Origin: Collinsella sp.
Lineage (GTDB): Bacteria; Actinomycetota; Coriobacteriia; Coriobacteriales; Coriobacteriaceae
DNA length: 21,068 bases
Assembly (NCBI GenBank): GCA_019414325.1
Contig: DXMG01000036.1
Span: forward strand, 1 to 21,068
Direction of reading: 5' to 3'
The notes beneath the pieces are model-generated. The model worked only from the letters and a program-made list of their open reading frames with translations, was not told where the DNA came from and did no database searches. The translations under genes and the position numbers were made by a program. Each line of letters opens with the position of its first letter. Position 1 is the first letter of the stretch. Below, piece by piece: positions 6,145-14,016 of the stretch.

Positions 6145-7254
6145 ATGGACGACAAAATGGACCAATACAGTCAATTGTCAAAAGAATTTGATAGGGTTGG
6201 CTTAACAGATTTACTCGAGGGCATATCCGTGGCGGGGGATAGGTTTTATGTTGTTGAGCGCTTATTTGCATCGGGTAAAGTAAACCAAGAATATCGAGGA
6301 CTAGTGAGGCTTCTGTATCTTGGAGAGCCTGTAGCGCAAGCTGAAATGAAGCCATTTGTTGAGCTGATTAAACTATTAGTGGACGCTGGCATCGTTGTTT
6401 TAGAGGACGGGATTGTCCACTCAACGGGTCTGGTTTTAAATCGATATAGAGGTGTCTGGATTGTCGCGGATGCTCCACGGCCAAACCCTAAAAGATATTT
6501 CGGTCCAGATTCATTAGGACTTGCCAGGCGGCTGTCTCCTCAGCTCGGGAAGAAGGGGCTTGATTTGTGTGCGGGCTCTGGGATTCAGTCGCTGATCATG
6601 GCAGCGGGTGGCATGTCGGTTACATCGGTGGAGATTAACGCCGAAACTTGTGCAACTAACATGCTTAATTCCAAGTTGAATGGGCTGGACGGTGCGATAA
6701 AAACGGTTCAAGGAAATTTGTATGAGAAGCTCGAACCTGATAGTAAATACGACTATATTGTTGCAAATCCTCCGCTGGTTCCCATTCCCAATGGACTTGA
6801 ATATCCTTTTGTCGGAGATGGGGGATTTGATGGATGCCGAGTTAGCAACGAGATTATCGAAAAGCTCCCAGATTATTTAAGCGATGATGGTACCGCGTTG
6901 ATGGTGGGAATGATGGCTTGTGCTGATAAGGACAGTCTGGATGCAGTCTCAATAGTGCAAGACATAATGAGCAGCGAGTTGTCGGGAACGATGTCTTTGC
7001 TGGGATATGACGAGGTCTATCCATGCTCTTCGTTTGTTGAGGGTGTTGCATGGAGTGCGTATTTGGCTAATCCAACAAGGTGGACATCAGTAGATGAGGC
7101 AATTGATGATGTTTACGAACTCTATCGAAATGACCATATTGCAGGCGTTTATTACTATGTGTTACGGCTGCGAAAGGACAGTTCTCTGGATAGAGGGTTG
7201 AATATAATTGACAACTCAAATAAAAGGCCCTGTTCAGAGGCGTGGTTGATATAA
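6145..7254 (+). CDS. class I SAM-dependent methyltransferase (NPPL type)
   Basis: 369 residues. The N-terminal 110 residues look like a winged-helix substrate domain (LVRLLYLGEP, LVDAGIVVLEDG). The catalytic domain has motif I LDLCAGSGI at 139-147, an acidic strand end VEIN at 162-165, and NPPL at 208-211 followed by GDGGFDG at 224-230. NPP(Y/L/F) methyltransferases such as PrmC/HemK and RsmC act on amide or amino nitrogens, so a peptide side chain or terminal amine is plausible here. GGAAG lies a few bases before the ATG, and the gene starts 14 bases after the DUF3784-like gene. Its stop overlaps the next start (TAATG). It could tailor the peptide; a housekeeping target is less likely given the setting. 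Confidence 0.85.
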   Translation: MDDKMDQYSQLSKEFDRVGLTDLLEGISVAGDRFYVVERLFASGKVNQEYRGLVRLLYLGEPVAQAEMKPFVELIKLLVDAGIVVLEDGIVHSTGLVLNRYRGVWIVADAPRPNPKRYFGPDSLGLARRLSPQLGKKGLDLCAGSGIQSLIMAAGGMSVTSVEINAETCATNMLNSKLNGLDGAIKTVQGNLYEKLEPDSKYDYIVANPPLVPIPNGLEYPFVGDGGFDGCRVSNEIIEKLPDYLSDDGTALMVGMMACADKDSLDAVSIVQDIMSSELSGTMSLLGYDEVYPCSSFVEGVAWSAYLANPTRWTSVDEAIDDVYELYRNDHIAGVYYYVLRLRKDSSLDRGLNIIDNSNKRPCSEAWLI

Positions 7255-8303
7255 TGATGCATTTCAAATGGCGGAGAGACGAGTGCGCGTTGTTCTGGCA
7301 TGTGGTCAAAACAACGATGTCATGCCACGGTGCAAAGATGCTGATGGTCATGGTTCTGGTGAGCTATGCTCTGACATCGCTGTCGCCGTATTTGAACGGA
7401 CAGTTTGTTGATATGCTCGTTTACGGTCAGGACATGCATTCAATTTACATTTTAGCCTTTGCTATAGCATTATTGGGGATCATTTCGGCGGCCTTCTCTT
7501 ACTTTGCAAAGATGCTCCAGACGTCAGTCCTGAACCTCTCGTATTTCAGTTTTTTAAAAGAAATCGTATCAGACTTTCAACATTTGCCACTTACGGACAT
7601 AGAGTCGACTTCCCCATTGTACTCTGCTCAGAAAATAAACTCGGACACCTCTTCAATAACATCGTTTGTTGTCATAAACATGATTCCATTGTTTATGAAT
7701 GCGATTACAATGATTGCGGTTTTTCTGCTAATCGCTTCTCTCGATTTATCGATATGCACCGTCGGCATAACGCTTCTTGGGGCGTATTGCATCATGGTGC
7801 TTATGCTTCAACCCTCACTGCTTGCCGCTTCATTTCAAAAGAAAGAGGAAGATGGGTTCCTGTTCAGCTCCATAGCATCACGTATCGCACGGACGTTCGA
7901 GATTAAGCTGCTAGCCGGTTATGACAGCAGCTTCGAACATGTAGAAAAACAGTTTGATGTTGCGTACTATCCTTCAGTTCTCGCACTCGCGAAAGTACAA
8001 AGTATAGTTAGTTCTAGCGATCGTATGGCGGCGGCAGGATTTCAAGCCGTTTTGTTGCTGGTTTCGGGAGCAAGAATAGCCACAGGAGCTATGACAATTG
8101 GGGAATTTACCATGATAAATTCTTATTATTCCCTATTGATGAGCTGTGGCAAGTACTATATCGGCGTCTTTCAGTCTTTGCAGGAAACGAGGGCATCAAT
8201 AGCTAGGCTGAATGAAATAAAGGCGCGAAAACGGGATTACCGAAATTGCCTTGCGGTTAATAATGTGGGCCGCATACAGGTCCTAGATTTAGACTTCAGT
8301 TAA
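7254..8303 (+). CDS. ABC exporter, membrane-domain part, interrupted by in-frame TAA
   Basis: The N-terminal 349 residues of an ABC half-transporter of the peptide/lipid exporter type. Seen: about six hydrophobic segments (for example MLMVMVLVSYALTSLSPYL, IYILAFAIALLGIISAAF, MIPLFMNAITMIAVFLLIA), intervening helices typical of exporter coupling regions, and a linker ending QVLDLDFS. Translation stops at TAA 8301-8303. The same frame continues at once with the nucleotide-binding domain, so this is one gene (7254-8912, 552 codons) broken by a nonsense codon. The ATG at 7254 overlaps the methyltransferase stop; a GTG at 7242 is also in frame but poorly spaced. Alone it lacks an ATPase and would not pump. 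Intact, it would export the cluster's peptide. Confidence 0.85.
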   Translation: MMHFKWRRDECALFWHVVKTTMSCHGAKMLMVMVLVSYALTSLSPYLNGQFVDMLVYGQDMHSIYILAFAIALLGIISAAFSYFAKMLQTSVLNLSYFSFLKEIVSDFQHLPLTDIESTSPLYSAQKINSDTSSITSFVVINMIPLFMNAITMIAVFLLIASLDLSICTVGITLLGAYCIMVLMLQPSLLAASFQKKEEDGFLFSSIASRIARTFEIKLLAGYDSSFEHVEKQFDVAYYPSVLALAKVQSIVSSSDRMAAAGFQAVLLLVSGARIATGAMTIGEFTMINSYYSLLMSCGKYYIGVFQSLQETRASIARLNEIKARKRDYRNCLAVNNVGRIQVLDLDFS

Positions 8304-8357
8304 ATTCGCGATGAAGAGCTGGTTGATATAACTTGCGGGGCGAATCTTCAATTTGAC

Positions 8358-8912
8358 GTGGGCAGAACGTATGTAATTACAGGTCCTAATGGTGTTGGAA
8401 AAAGCACACTATTAAAGCTGCTCCTGGGTTTTTACGAGCACGCAAATGACAATATCGAGTACGATTGCACAAAGTTGACCGCTATCAATCTTGACCGAGT
8501 TAGGTCGGAGTGTTTCTCTGCTATGCAGCAAACGGCTTTCGTCCCCGGTGACACAGTTGAAGACTATTTGCATGAATACGGCATCAGCTATGAGTTAATG
8601 GCGTCGTTTCTCAAGGAATGCGGTTTCGAACCAATTGATAAAATAAGATGGGAAAAATGTTCTAATCTATCTGGAGGAGAGCTGCAAAGGTTGCGCTTGG
8701 CTATGGCGTTATGCCGAAAAGCGGATTTTGTAATTCTCGATGAGCCGACCAATGATCTTGACGGATCGGCATGTGGCTGCCTGATAGAGTACATTAAACA
8801 AAATAAGCGAGGTCAGGCCTTTTTGATCGTTTCGCATGATTCTAGATTGCTCGATGTCGCCGATCATATTTTGGTAATGAGCGGTGAGGGGGCTATTGAA
8901 TTAGCCAAATAA
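8358..8912 (+). CDS. ABC exporter, ATP-binding part after the in-frame stop
   Basis: 184 residues from a GTG; the coding frame itself resumes at 8304 directly after the TAA. Seen: Walker A GPNGVGKST, a Q-loop region (AMQQTAF), signature LSGGE followed by LQRLRLAMALC, Walker B VILDEPTNDLD, and the switch histidine in SHD. All ATPase motifs are intact. The A-loop aromatic, which lies in the part lost to the stop, is missing if translation starts at 8358. No Shine-Dalgarno is evident before this GTG, so it may depend on readthrough or not be made at all. If made, it could in principle pair with the separate membrane part. The undamaged motifs suggest the break is recent. Confidence 0.82.
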   Translation: MGRTYVITGPNGVGKSTLLKLLLGFYEHANDNIEYDCTKLTAINLDRVRSECFSAMQQTAFVPGDTVEDYLHEYGISYELMASFLKECGFEPIDKIRWEKCSNLSGGELQRLRLAMALCRKADFVILDEPTNDLDGSACGCLIEYIKQNKRGQAFLIVSHDSRLLDVADHILVMSGEGAIELAK

Positions 8913-9311
8913 TGGATTCCTGGTTGTGCTGGAATGATATTGGGGCGTATATTTGGTTGCTTTTTAAGGCGGGCATAATAATCGGGTGATCAACTCTTTC
9001 TCGTTCCATATGAATTTAGCGCCTCCCGAACGAACGTAATGGGCGGCTCCGGAACCCCCGCTGTCCTGGCCTAGGGGAAACGGAATAGACGGACCGACCG
9101 TTCGACTTTGCCTGGGAAAAGATGTCGGGCGGTGGGCGGAGTATGGCCACCGGACTCATCGAAACGCATCTGCGCCATTCTTTCAACTGGGAAAACGGTG
9201 CCCCCGGGCTCTGGAGAGACCGCGGGGGGCGTTCGGCTAACTGCGGGTACGACCTATTTGCCCAATGTGTTCGGTTGAGATCGGAAATTAACCATCATGC
9301 GCCCCATAACG
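8913..9311. other. intergenic region closing the AT-rich island
   Basis: No gene is convincing. The AT-rich composition ends near 9010 and the rest is GC-rich. A short open frame (about 9089-9350, plus strand) contains FDFAWEKMSGG and HSFNWENGAPG, which look like two degenerate copies of one motif, but no family is recognised. A copy of CCATCATGCGCCCC at 9292-9305 matches one at 2340-2353. No clear terminator hairpin follows the ABC gene. Confidence 0.45.
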
Positions 9312-10844
9312 CTAGTCCAGCTTGGTGCCCGGTACCTGTGGCGCCTCTCTAATCAGCGCATTAAGTTCGTTCAAAATGGAAACGGGCTGTCGGTCGACGG
9401 CGTCCAGATGAAGCGTCGCCACGCGAAGGGGCGGCTGATATTCAAATGAGCCAAGGAGCACGGGCGATCCCAAGAACCGTTCGATTTCGTCTGCAACCGC
9501 GTCGGTCTCTTCGGGATCAAGCTCGTCAAAGAGCGCCACGAACATCGGTCCGGTCGAGCGGAACAGACGACCCTTGCCGCGCGAGCAATCCATGAGGCAG
9601 GCGGCGCTTTCTGCCAAAACGCGGTCGCCTGCATCAAAGCCAAAGCGGGCATTGACCTTGGCGATGTCGTCGATTTTAATGGCGACCAAGCCCGCGTTTC
9701 GTGCCACGCGACGCATCTCGCCAATGGCGTTGACCAGGGCGTGGATATCGCCCAGGCCGGTCACGGAATCGGTCGTATCTGCCAAGCTTCGGTTGGTAAC
9801 AATGCCCACATACATGTTGGGCTCGGTATCGGTGCCGTCCAGGCGGTAGCCCGTGCAGTCGCAAAGCGCGTATTTTCCGGCGGTATTCATGACGCGATAC
9901 TGCATGCAGTGGAAGTGCCACGTGCCGTTTACCACCATATCGAGCTCGGCGCGTACGTTGTCGCGGTCCTCGGGGTGAACACGGGCAAGCCATATATCAA
10001 GCGAGTTGTAGGGATGCTGGGAGGGTAGGTCAAAATCGCGCACGGCATTAACCGACCATTGCGATTCGCCGGTGTCGAGGTTAATGATGAACGGATAGCG
10101 CGTCTCGGAGCTCATGGAGATCGCTTGGAACACTCGGTCGTTGCAGGGGGGGGGTTGTTCGGTGACCGGGCGTTGCGGCGCATCGCCTTCTTCCGGTTGT
10201 TGCACACGGTACATGAGCTTGTAGCGATACATTTTGCGGTCGGCGTCCTTTGTCATCTGGCGACGCGTATCGCCTGCAAGTGGGTCGACGCGCGAGCAGC
10301 CAAAGCTAAAGCTGGCGATCATGGGCGCCTTGTCGCCTGATGTTGCCTCGATAAGATTGGCACGCGTCCGCTCCAGGCGCTGCTCGAGCTCGGCTTCGTC
10401 TGTCGTGGGGGATATAAGTACAAATTCGTCTCCACCGATACGGAACAGCAACTCATCGTGCTCCATTGTCTCGGTGAGTGCGCGGCAGATGCTCAGAATG
10501 TAGCGATTGCCCTCGGCGTGGCCAAACTTATCGTTGCAATGCTTAAGGCGGTCGATATCGATATAGGCGCAGGTGAAGGGGGTGCCTTTGCGCCAGAGCT
10601 GATCGACATGGCGGTCGAGTCCGCCACGGTTGCCAAGATTGGTGAGCGAGTCGATATAGGCGCCGTGCTCAAGCAGCTCGCGTTCTTGTTGCAGGATGGC
10701 GAGCGTTTTCTGCAGTTGCTCACCGATGGCACGCAACTCCGGGGGCAGCGCGGCGACATCGAGCTCGGTGGTTGAGGCCCCGTTCGCAAGTCGCTGAAGA
10801 TGAGCGATGATTGATTGCTCGCCCAGGCGATACGACTCGTTCAT
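9312..10844 (-). CDS. GGDEF-PAS-GGDEF-like protein, probable diguanylate cyclase
   Basis: 510 residues, cytoplasmic, no membrane segment. An N-terminal helical region (about 1-60) leads into a GGDEF domain with DSLTNLGNRGG at 65-75 and intact RIGGDEF (GGDEF at 137-141), so cyclic-di-GMP synthesis is likely. No RxxD inhibitory site is seen five residues before GGDEF. A PAS_3-like domain follows at about 220-345 (WLARVHPEDRDNV). After it comes a degenerate second GGDEF-like domain (about 355-480; TGLGDIHALVNA, with STGPMF where GGDEF would be), probably regulatory. AAGGAGG sits 9 bases before the ATG at 10844. It is a paralogue of the next gene upstream, on the same strand, about 126 bp away. 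Confidence 0.9.
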   Translation of the reverse strand: MNESYRLGEQSIIAHLQRLANGASTTELDVAALPPELRAIGEQLQKTLAILQQERELLEHGAYIDSLTNLGNRGGLDRHVDQLWRKGTPFTCAYIDIDRLKHCNDKFGHAEGNRYILSICRALTETMEHDELLFRIGGDEFVLISPTTDEAELEQRLERTRANLIEATSGDKAPMIASFSFGCSRVDPLAGDTRRQMTKDADRKMYRYKLMYRVQQPEEGDAPQRPVTEQPPPCNDRVFQAISMSSETRYPFIINLDTGESQWSVNAVRDFDLPSQHPYNSLDIWLARVHPEDRDNVRAELDMVVNGTWHFHCMQYRVMNTAGKYALCDCTGYRLDGTDTEPNMYVGIVTNRSLADTTDSVTGLGDIHALVNAIGEMRRVARNAGLVAIKIDDIAKVNARFGFDAGDRVLAESAACLMDCSRGKGRLFRSTGPMFVALFDELDPEETDAVADEIERFLGSPVLLGSFEYQPPLRVATLHLDAVDRQPVSILNELNALIREAPQVPGTKLD

Positions 10845-10882
10845 GATGGATAACCTCCTTGGGCACAACAGTGGTCTGTATC

Positions 10883-10913
10883 ATATCCCCAATTTGGTTT
10901 GGATTGGGGATAT
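10883..10913. repeat. perfect 11-bp inverted repeat before the GGDEF gene
   Basis: ATATCCCCAAT (10883-10893) and ATTGGGGATAT (10903-10913) flank a 9-base loop, just upstream of the ribosome-binding site of the GGDEF gene. Close by, GGGAC and GTCCC (10927-10931 and 10936-10940) form a second small stem. There is no T run. It could be a regulatory hairpin in the leader RNA or an operator. Confidence 0.4.
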
Positions 10914-10970
10914 AAGTTAGCCAATGGGGACAAACGTCCCTTCGACGGTAGTGTTTTGCGCGTAAGCGTA

Positions 10971-12083
10971 TCAGTTGCGGCCGCCGCCATCGAGCAGCGC
11001 TTCAAAATCCTCCGCCGGCATGGGGCGGTAGTAGAGGAAGCCCTGAGCGTAGCGGGCGCCCATTTGGCGTAGCATGTTCGCCTGCTCGTCTGTCTCGATG
11101 CCTTCGATCACCACGGGCAGATGGAGCGACTGCGCCATCTCGAGCATTGATGAAATGATTTGCACGCTGCGGCCTTGATCGCCGTCGACGGGCACAAACG
11201 TGCGGTCGAGCTTGATGACGTCGACGTTGACGTTCTTGAGCATCGCGAGCGTGGACTGGCCGGTGCCAAAATCGTCCATGTAGGTCGAGAAGCCGCGGTT
11301 GTGCAGGTCGGCCGTCAGCTTATCCACAGCTTCGGACTCTCCCGTATAAGCCGTCTCGGTGATCTCGATGCGCATGAGCTCGGGCGGCAGATTGTATTGG
11401 TCGGCGAGTGCCCCCATATGCTCGGCAACGTCGCAGGCAAGGATATCCACGCGCGACACGTTAAGCGAGATCGGAACCACGCGAAGTCCTCGATCGATGC
11501 GCCCGCGCAGCCGCGAGGCAACGCCCTGCCAAACGTATTTGTCGAGCGTCACCACAAAACCGCTTTCCTCGAGAGCGGGGATAAAGGTGACGGGTGAAAT
11601 GAGGGAGCCATCCTTGTCAATCCAGCGCGTGAGCGCCTCGGCGCCAGTGATCTCGCCGGTTTCCATGTCGACCTGGGGCTGCAAGTAGTAGGTGATGCGG
11701 CCGTTTGAGAGCGCATACTGAAATTCGGTCAGCGTGCGGTGGAACGAGATTTCGCGCTCGTACTCCTCGGGGCGGAAAATGGCAATGCGCTCCTTAAAGT
11801 CGTTTTTTGCACGCCGATTGGTAAACATGGCCTTGGCCTGCGCATCGATGGTGATTTCCTCGTTGGAGTCGATGGGGTAGACGCCCATGGACGGCCAGAA
11901 GCCCACGCCGTCATCATGCTTGGCCACGGCCTGGCGAACGCGGCTATAGATCTGATGGACGGTGTCGTGCTCAAAGGGGATGAGTACGCAAAAGTCATCT
12001 TGGCCCCAGTACCCTGCGACGCCCATGTCGGCATTCTCGATGTCCTTGAGGACCGTGCCCACATCGGCGAGCATGCGGTCCCC
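10971..12083 (-). CDS. EAL-domain portion of a frameshifted GGDEF/EAL protein
   Basis: The C-terminal part of the gene that starts at 13687, reached only if a one-base frameshift is corrected. It begins inside a degenerate GGDEF domain (WGQDDF in place of GGDEF) and continues into a complete EAL phosphodiesterase domain. Seen: EALTRW, LNVS, EITET, MDDFGTG, KLDRTF, EGIE and QGFLYYRPM. All metal and catalytic residues expected for cyclic-di-GMP hydrolysis appear present. Open reading extends upstream to 12149 in this frame, but 12084-12149 is the neighbouring frame's coding sequence, so no natural start is likely. Without correction the EAL part is probably not translated. Confidence 0.85.
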   Translation of the reverse strand, partial: GDRMLADVGTVLKDIENADMGVAGYWGQDDFCVLIPFEHDTVHQIYSRVRQAVAKHDDGVGFWPSMGVYPIDSNEEITIDAQAKAMFTNRRAKNDFKERIAIFRPEEYEREISFHRTLTEFQYALSNGRITYYLQPQVDMETGEITGAEALTRWIDKDGSLISPVTFIPALEESGFVVTLDKYVWQGVASRLRGRIDRGLRVVPISLNVSRVDILACDVAEHMGALADQYNLPPELMRIEITETAYTGESEAVDKLTADLHNRGFSTYMDDFGTGQSTLAMLKNVNVDVIKLDRTFVPVDGDQGRSVQIISSMLEMAQSLHLPVVIEGIETDEQANMLRQMGARYAQGFLYYRPMPAEDFEALLDGGGRN

Positions 12084-13687
12084 TCGGCCTGTCCGTGCCA
12101 TTCGTTGAACAGCCGCATGTGTCCCATGTCGACGGTAGTGATACACCAAGCGCCGTCGCGCCCTGTCCTCAGAAATGCGTTGGCACGCCGCATAAACTCG
12201 CTGGGTCGATAGAGGCCCGTGAGCGTATCGATGCGTTCGGCGACGGCGCTTTTGCGCTCAATCTCAGGTATGGGGAGGCTGTCGTTGGGAACAAGCCCGC
12301 CGGCCGCACGAAGACGACGGTCGAGCTCGCCTAAAACGGCGGTCGCTTGATTGATTAAGCGCTCGTAAAAGGCCGGAACGACGAGGCAGACGGGGGTAAT
12401 GGTATCGCCCGCGATTTGAACAGGAGCGAAAACGGCTTCTTTAAGATGATGGGTCAGTTGCTCGAATGCCTCGTGGCCCAACTCGTTGCTGAGCACGACG
12501 AACTGGGCGTTTCGTGAGCGGAAGACGCGACTCCTGCCGCGGGTGATCGACAACATGCGGCCTGCGTATTCGGCGAGCATGTTGTCGACAGCCTCGGCCC
12601 CATAGAGCTCGTTGAGCTTTGCCGTGCCGCGAACGCGGACCGCTATAAGCCCCGTCTCGCAACGGTCGCGACGGCAGGCATCGATAGCGTTGATCAGCAT
12701 ACGCTGCGTTCCGAGGCCCGTAGCGGCGTCGACGGTTTCGGCAAGCGAATGGTTGACGAGCTCGCCGACATAGAGCGAGGGGGTATTTCCGTCGCCGTCG
12801 ATACGAAACCCGCGAGCGCGGCAAAGGACGTAGTCGCCCGCGGCATTGCGCATGCGGTACTGCATGACGCGGCGGTGTTTGGAGCCGTTGTAGATTTGGT
12901 CGATATCGCTGGTATAGGCCTCAAGGTCATCGGGATGGACACGCGTTTTCCAGTAATCGTGGCAGTTGTCGATATGCTCGGAAGGAAGACCGAGATCGCG
13001 CAAGGCGCCTTGTGACCAAAGGGTGCGATGCTTGTCCAAGTTCTCGATAAAGCAATAACGGCCTTCGTTGAGCATCGAAAAGGCATCGAAAACGCGGTCG
13101 CTTATTTCGAAGTCGTCGGCGTGGACTTGCACGATATTGCGTCGATCAAGGTGCATGGCATGGCGCAGCTTGTAGTCGTACATGCGATGGTCGGCATCGA
13201 GTGTCATGCGATTGGAGGCTTCGCCCAGGGCGGGGTCGGCGTGTGCCACTCCGTAGCTAAACGAATGAGGCATCTCGGAATCGTTGTTCTTGAGCAGGAC
13301 CGTTCGGCAGTGTTCCAGACGTTCGGCGAGGTCGTCCTCGGTCGCAATCGTAGATAGGATGGCAAACTCGTCGCCGCCTATGCGAAACGCCGCCTCGTCC
13401 ACTTTCATATACAGTTTGAGATAAAGACTTACCTGCAAGATATAGCGGTTGCCCTCGTCATGCCCAAAGACGTCGTTGCAGTGCTTGAGATTGTCGATAT
13501 CGATGAACGCCATGGTAACGGGGGCGTCCTGCTCCCAGAGCTCCTCGAGGGAACGGGCAAAGCCGCCACGGTTGCCAAGCCCAGTAAGCTGGTCGGTAAA
13601 GGCAGTCCTGATCAGATCCTCCTGCCGCTCGAGAAGGTCACGGACGGTCTTTTCGAGCGTTTCAGTGTAATTGCTGGGGGTATCCAT
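11729..13687 (-). CDS. GGDEF-PAS-GGDEF-GGDEF portion of a frameshifted GGDEF/EAL protein
   Basis: N-terminal part of a c-di-GMP protein. Residues to about 535 are genuine; the rest to 11729 (Arg/Ser/Pro-rich) is out of frame. Order: short coiled region 1-28, active-looking GGDEF about 30-180 (TDQLTGLGNRGG, RIGGDEF at 102-108), PAS about 195-320 (TRVHPDDLEAY), degenerate GGDEF about 330-450 (RNAQF instead of GGDEF), then the start of a third GGDEF-like domain (DTLTGLYRPSEFMRR) running into the frameshift. The run at 12080-12083 has four bases (GGGG on this strand); a fifth would restore one frame of 905 residues ending in EAL at 10971. The start is uncertain: ATG 13687 or GTG 13744, both with weak ribosome-binding sites. 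The shift could be a sequencing error, slippage or a true mutation. Confidence 0.85.
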   Translation of the reverse strand: MDTPSNYTETLEKTVRDLLERQEDLIRTAFTDQLTGLGNRGGFARSLEELWEQDAPVTMAFIDIDNLKHCNDVFGHDEGNRYILQVSLYLKLYMKVDEAAFRIGGDEFAILSTIATEDDLAERLEHCRTVLLKNNDSEMPHSFSYGVAHADPALGEASNRMTLDADHRMYDYKLRHAMHLDRRNIVQVHADDFEISDRVFDAFSMLNEGRYCFIENLDKHRTLWSQGALRDLGLPSEHIDNCHDYWKTRVHPDDLEAYTSDIDQIYNGSKHRRVMQYRMRNAAGDYVLCRARGFRIDGDGNTPSLYVGELVNHSLAETVDAATGLGTQRMLINAIDACRRDRCETGLIAVRVRGTAKLNELYGAEAVDNMLAEYAGRMLSITRGRSRVFRSRNAQFVVLSNELGHEAFEQLTHHLKEAVFAPVQIAGDTITPVCLVVPAFYERLINQATAVLGELDRRLRAAGGLVPNDSLPIPEIERKSAVAERIDTLTGLYRPSEFMRRANAFLRTGRDGAWCITTVDMGHMRLFNEWHGQAEGTACSPMWARSSRTSRMPTWASQGTGAKMTFAYSSPLSTTPSIRSIAAFARPWPSMMTAWASGRPWASTPSTPTRKSPSMRRPRPCLPIGVQKTTLRSALPFSAPRSTSAKSRSTAR

Positions 13688-14016
13688 GCTGTAGGCGGCT
13701 TTCTGGGGTCGGGGCGGATTGCGTCGGGCGAGCTCGTTGTGCACACGCGTTGTTGCTCAACGCCTCGCGTGTTTCCAAGCCCCCGCCTTGCTGCGTCGTT
13801 GGGTTTATTTGTCGGCTGACGTTCGTTGCTGATAACTACTGAGTAGTATAAACAAGTGTATGGAATTATGCAGGGGTGCCCATGTTGCGGGCGGCCATTA
13901 TTCGCCATTATTCGCCAAACGGTAACGCGACGATGTTCGATGAAAATGCGACTGAGGCGATATATGTTGACGGGTATACTTGTTTCGTTTTAAAACGCAG
14001 GAACGGAGATGGTCGC
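13688..14016. promoter_or_regulatory. divergent control region between the GGDEF/EAL and patatin genes
   Basis: Intergenic region between divergent genes. It contains ACTACT-G-AGTAGT (13835-13847), two perfect tandem copies of GCCATTATTC (13894-13913), a TATACT box (13975-13980) and the 12-bp palindrome CGTTTTAAAACG (13986-13997) before the patatin ribosome-binding site. The boxes fit a plus-strand promoter with an operator over its start point, but no good -35 is seen. No gene is seen inside it. Confidence 0.35.

Noticed and set aside
7242..7253. GTG 7242 as the ABC gene start
   Set aside because: AGAGG would be only one base from it; ATG 7254 overlapping the methyltransferase stop is better.
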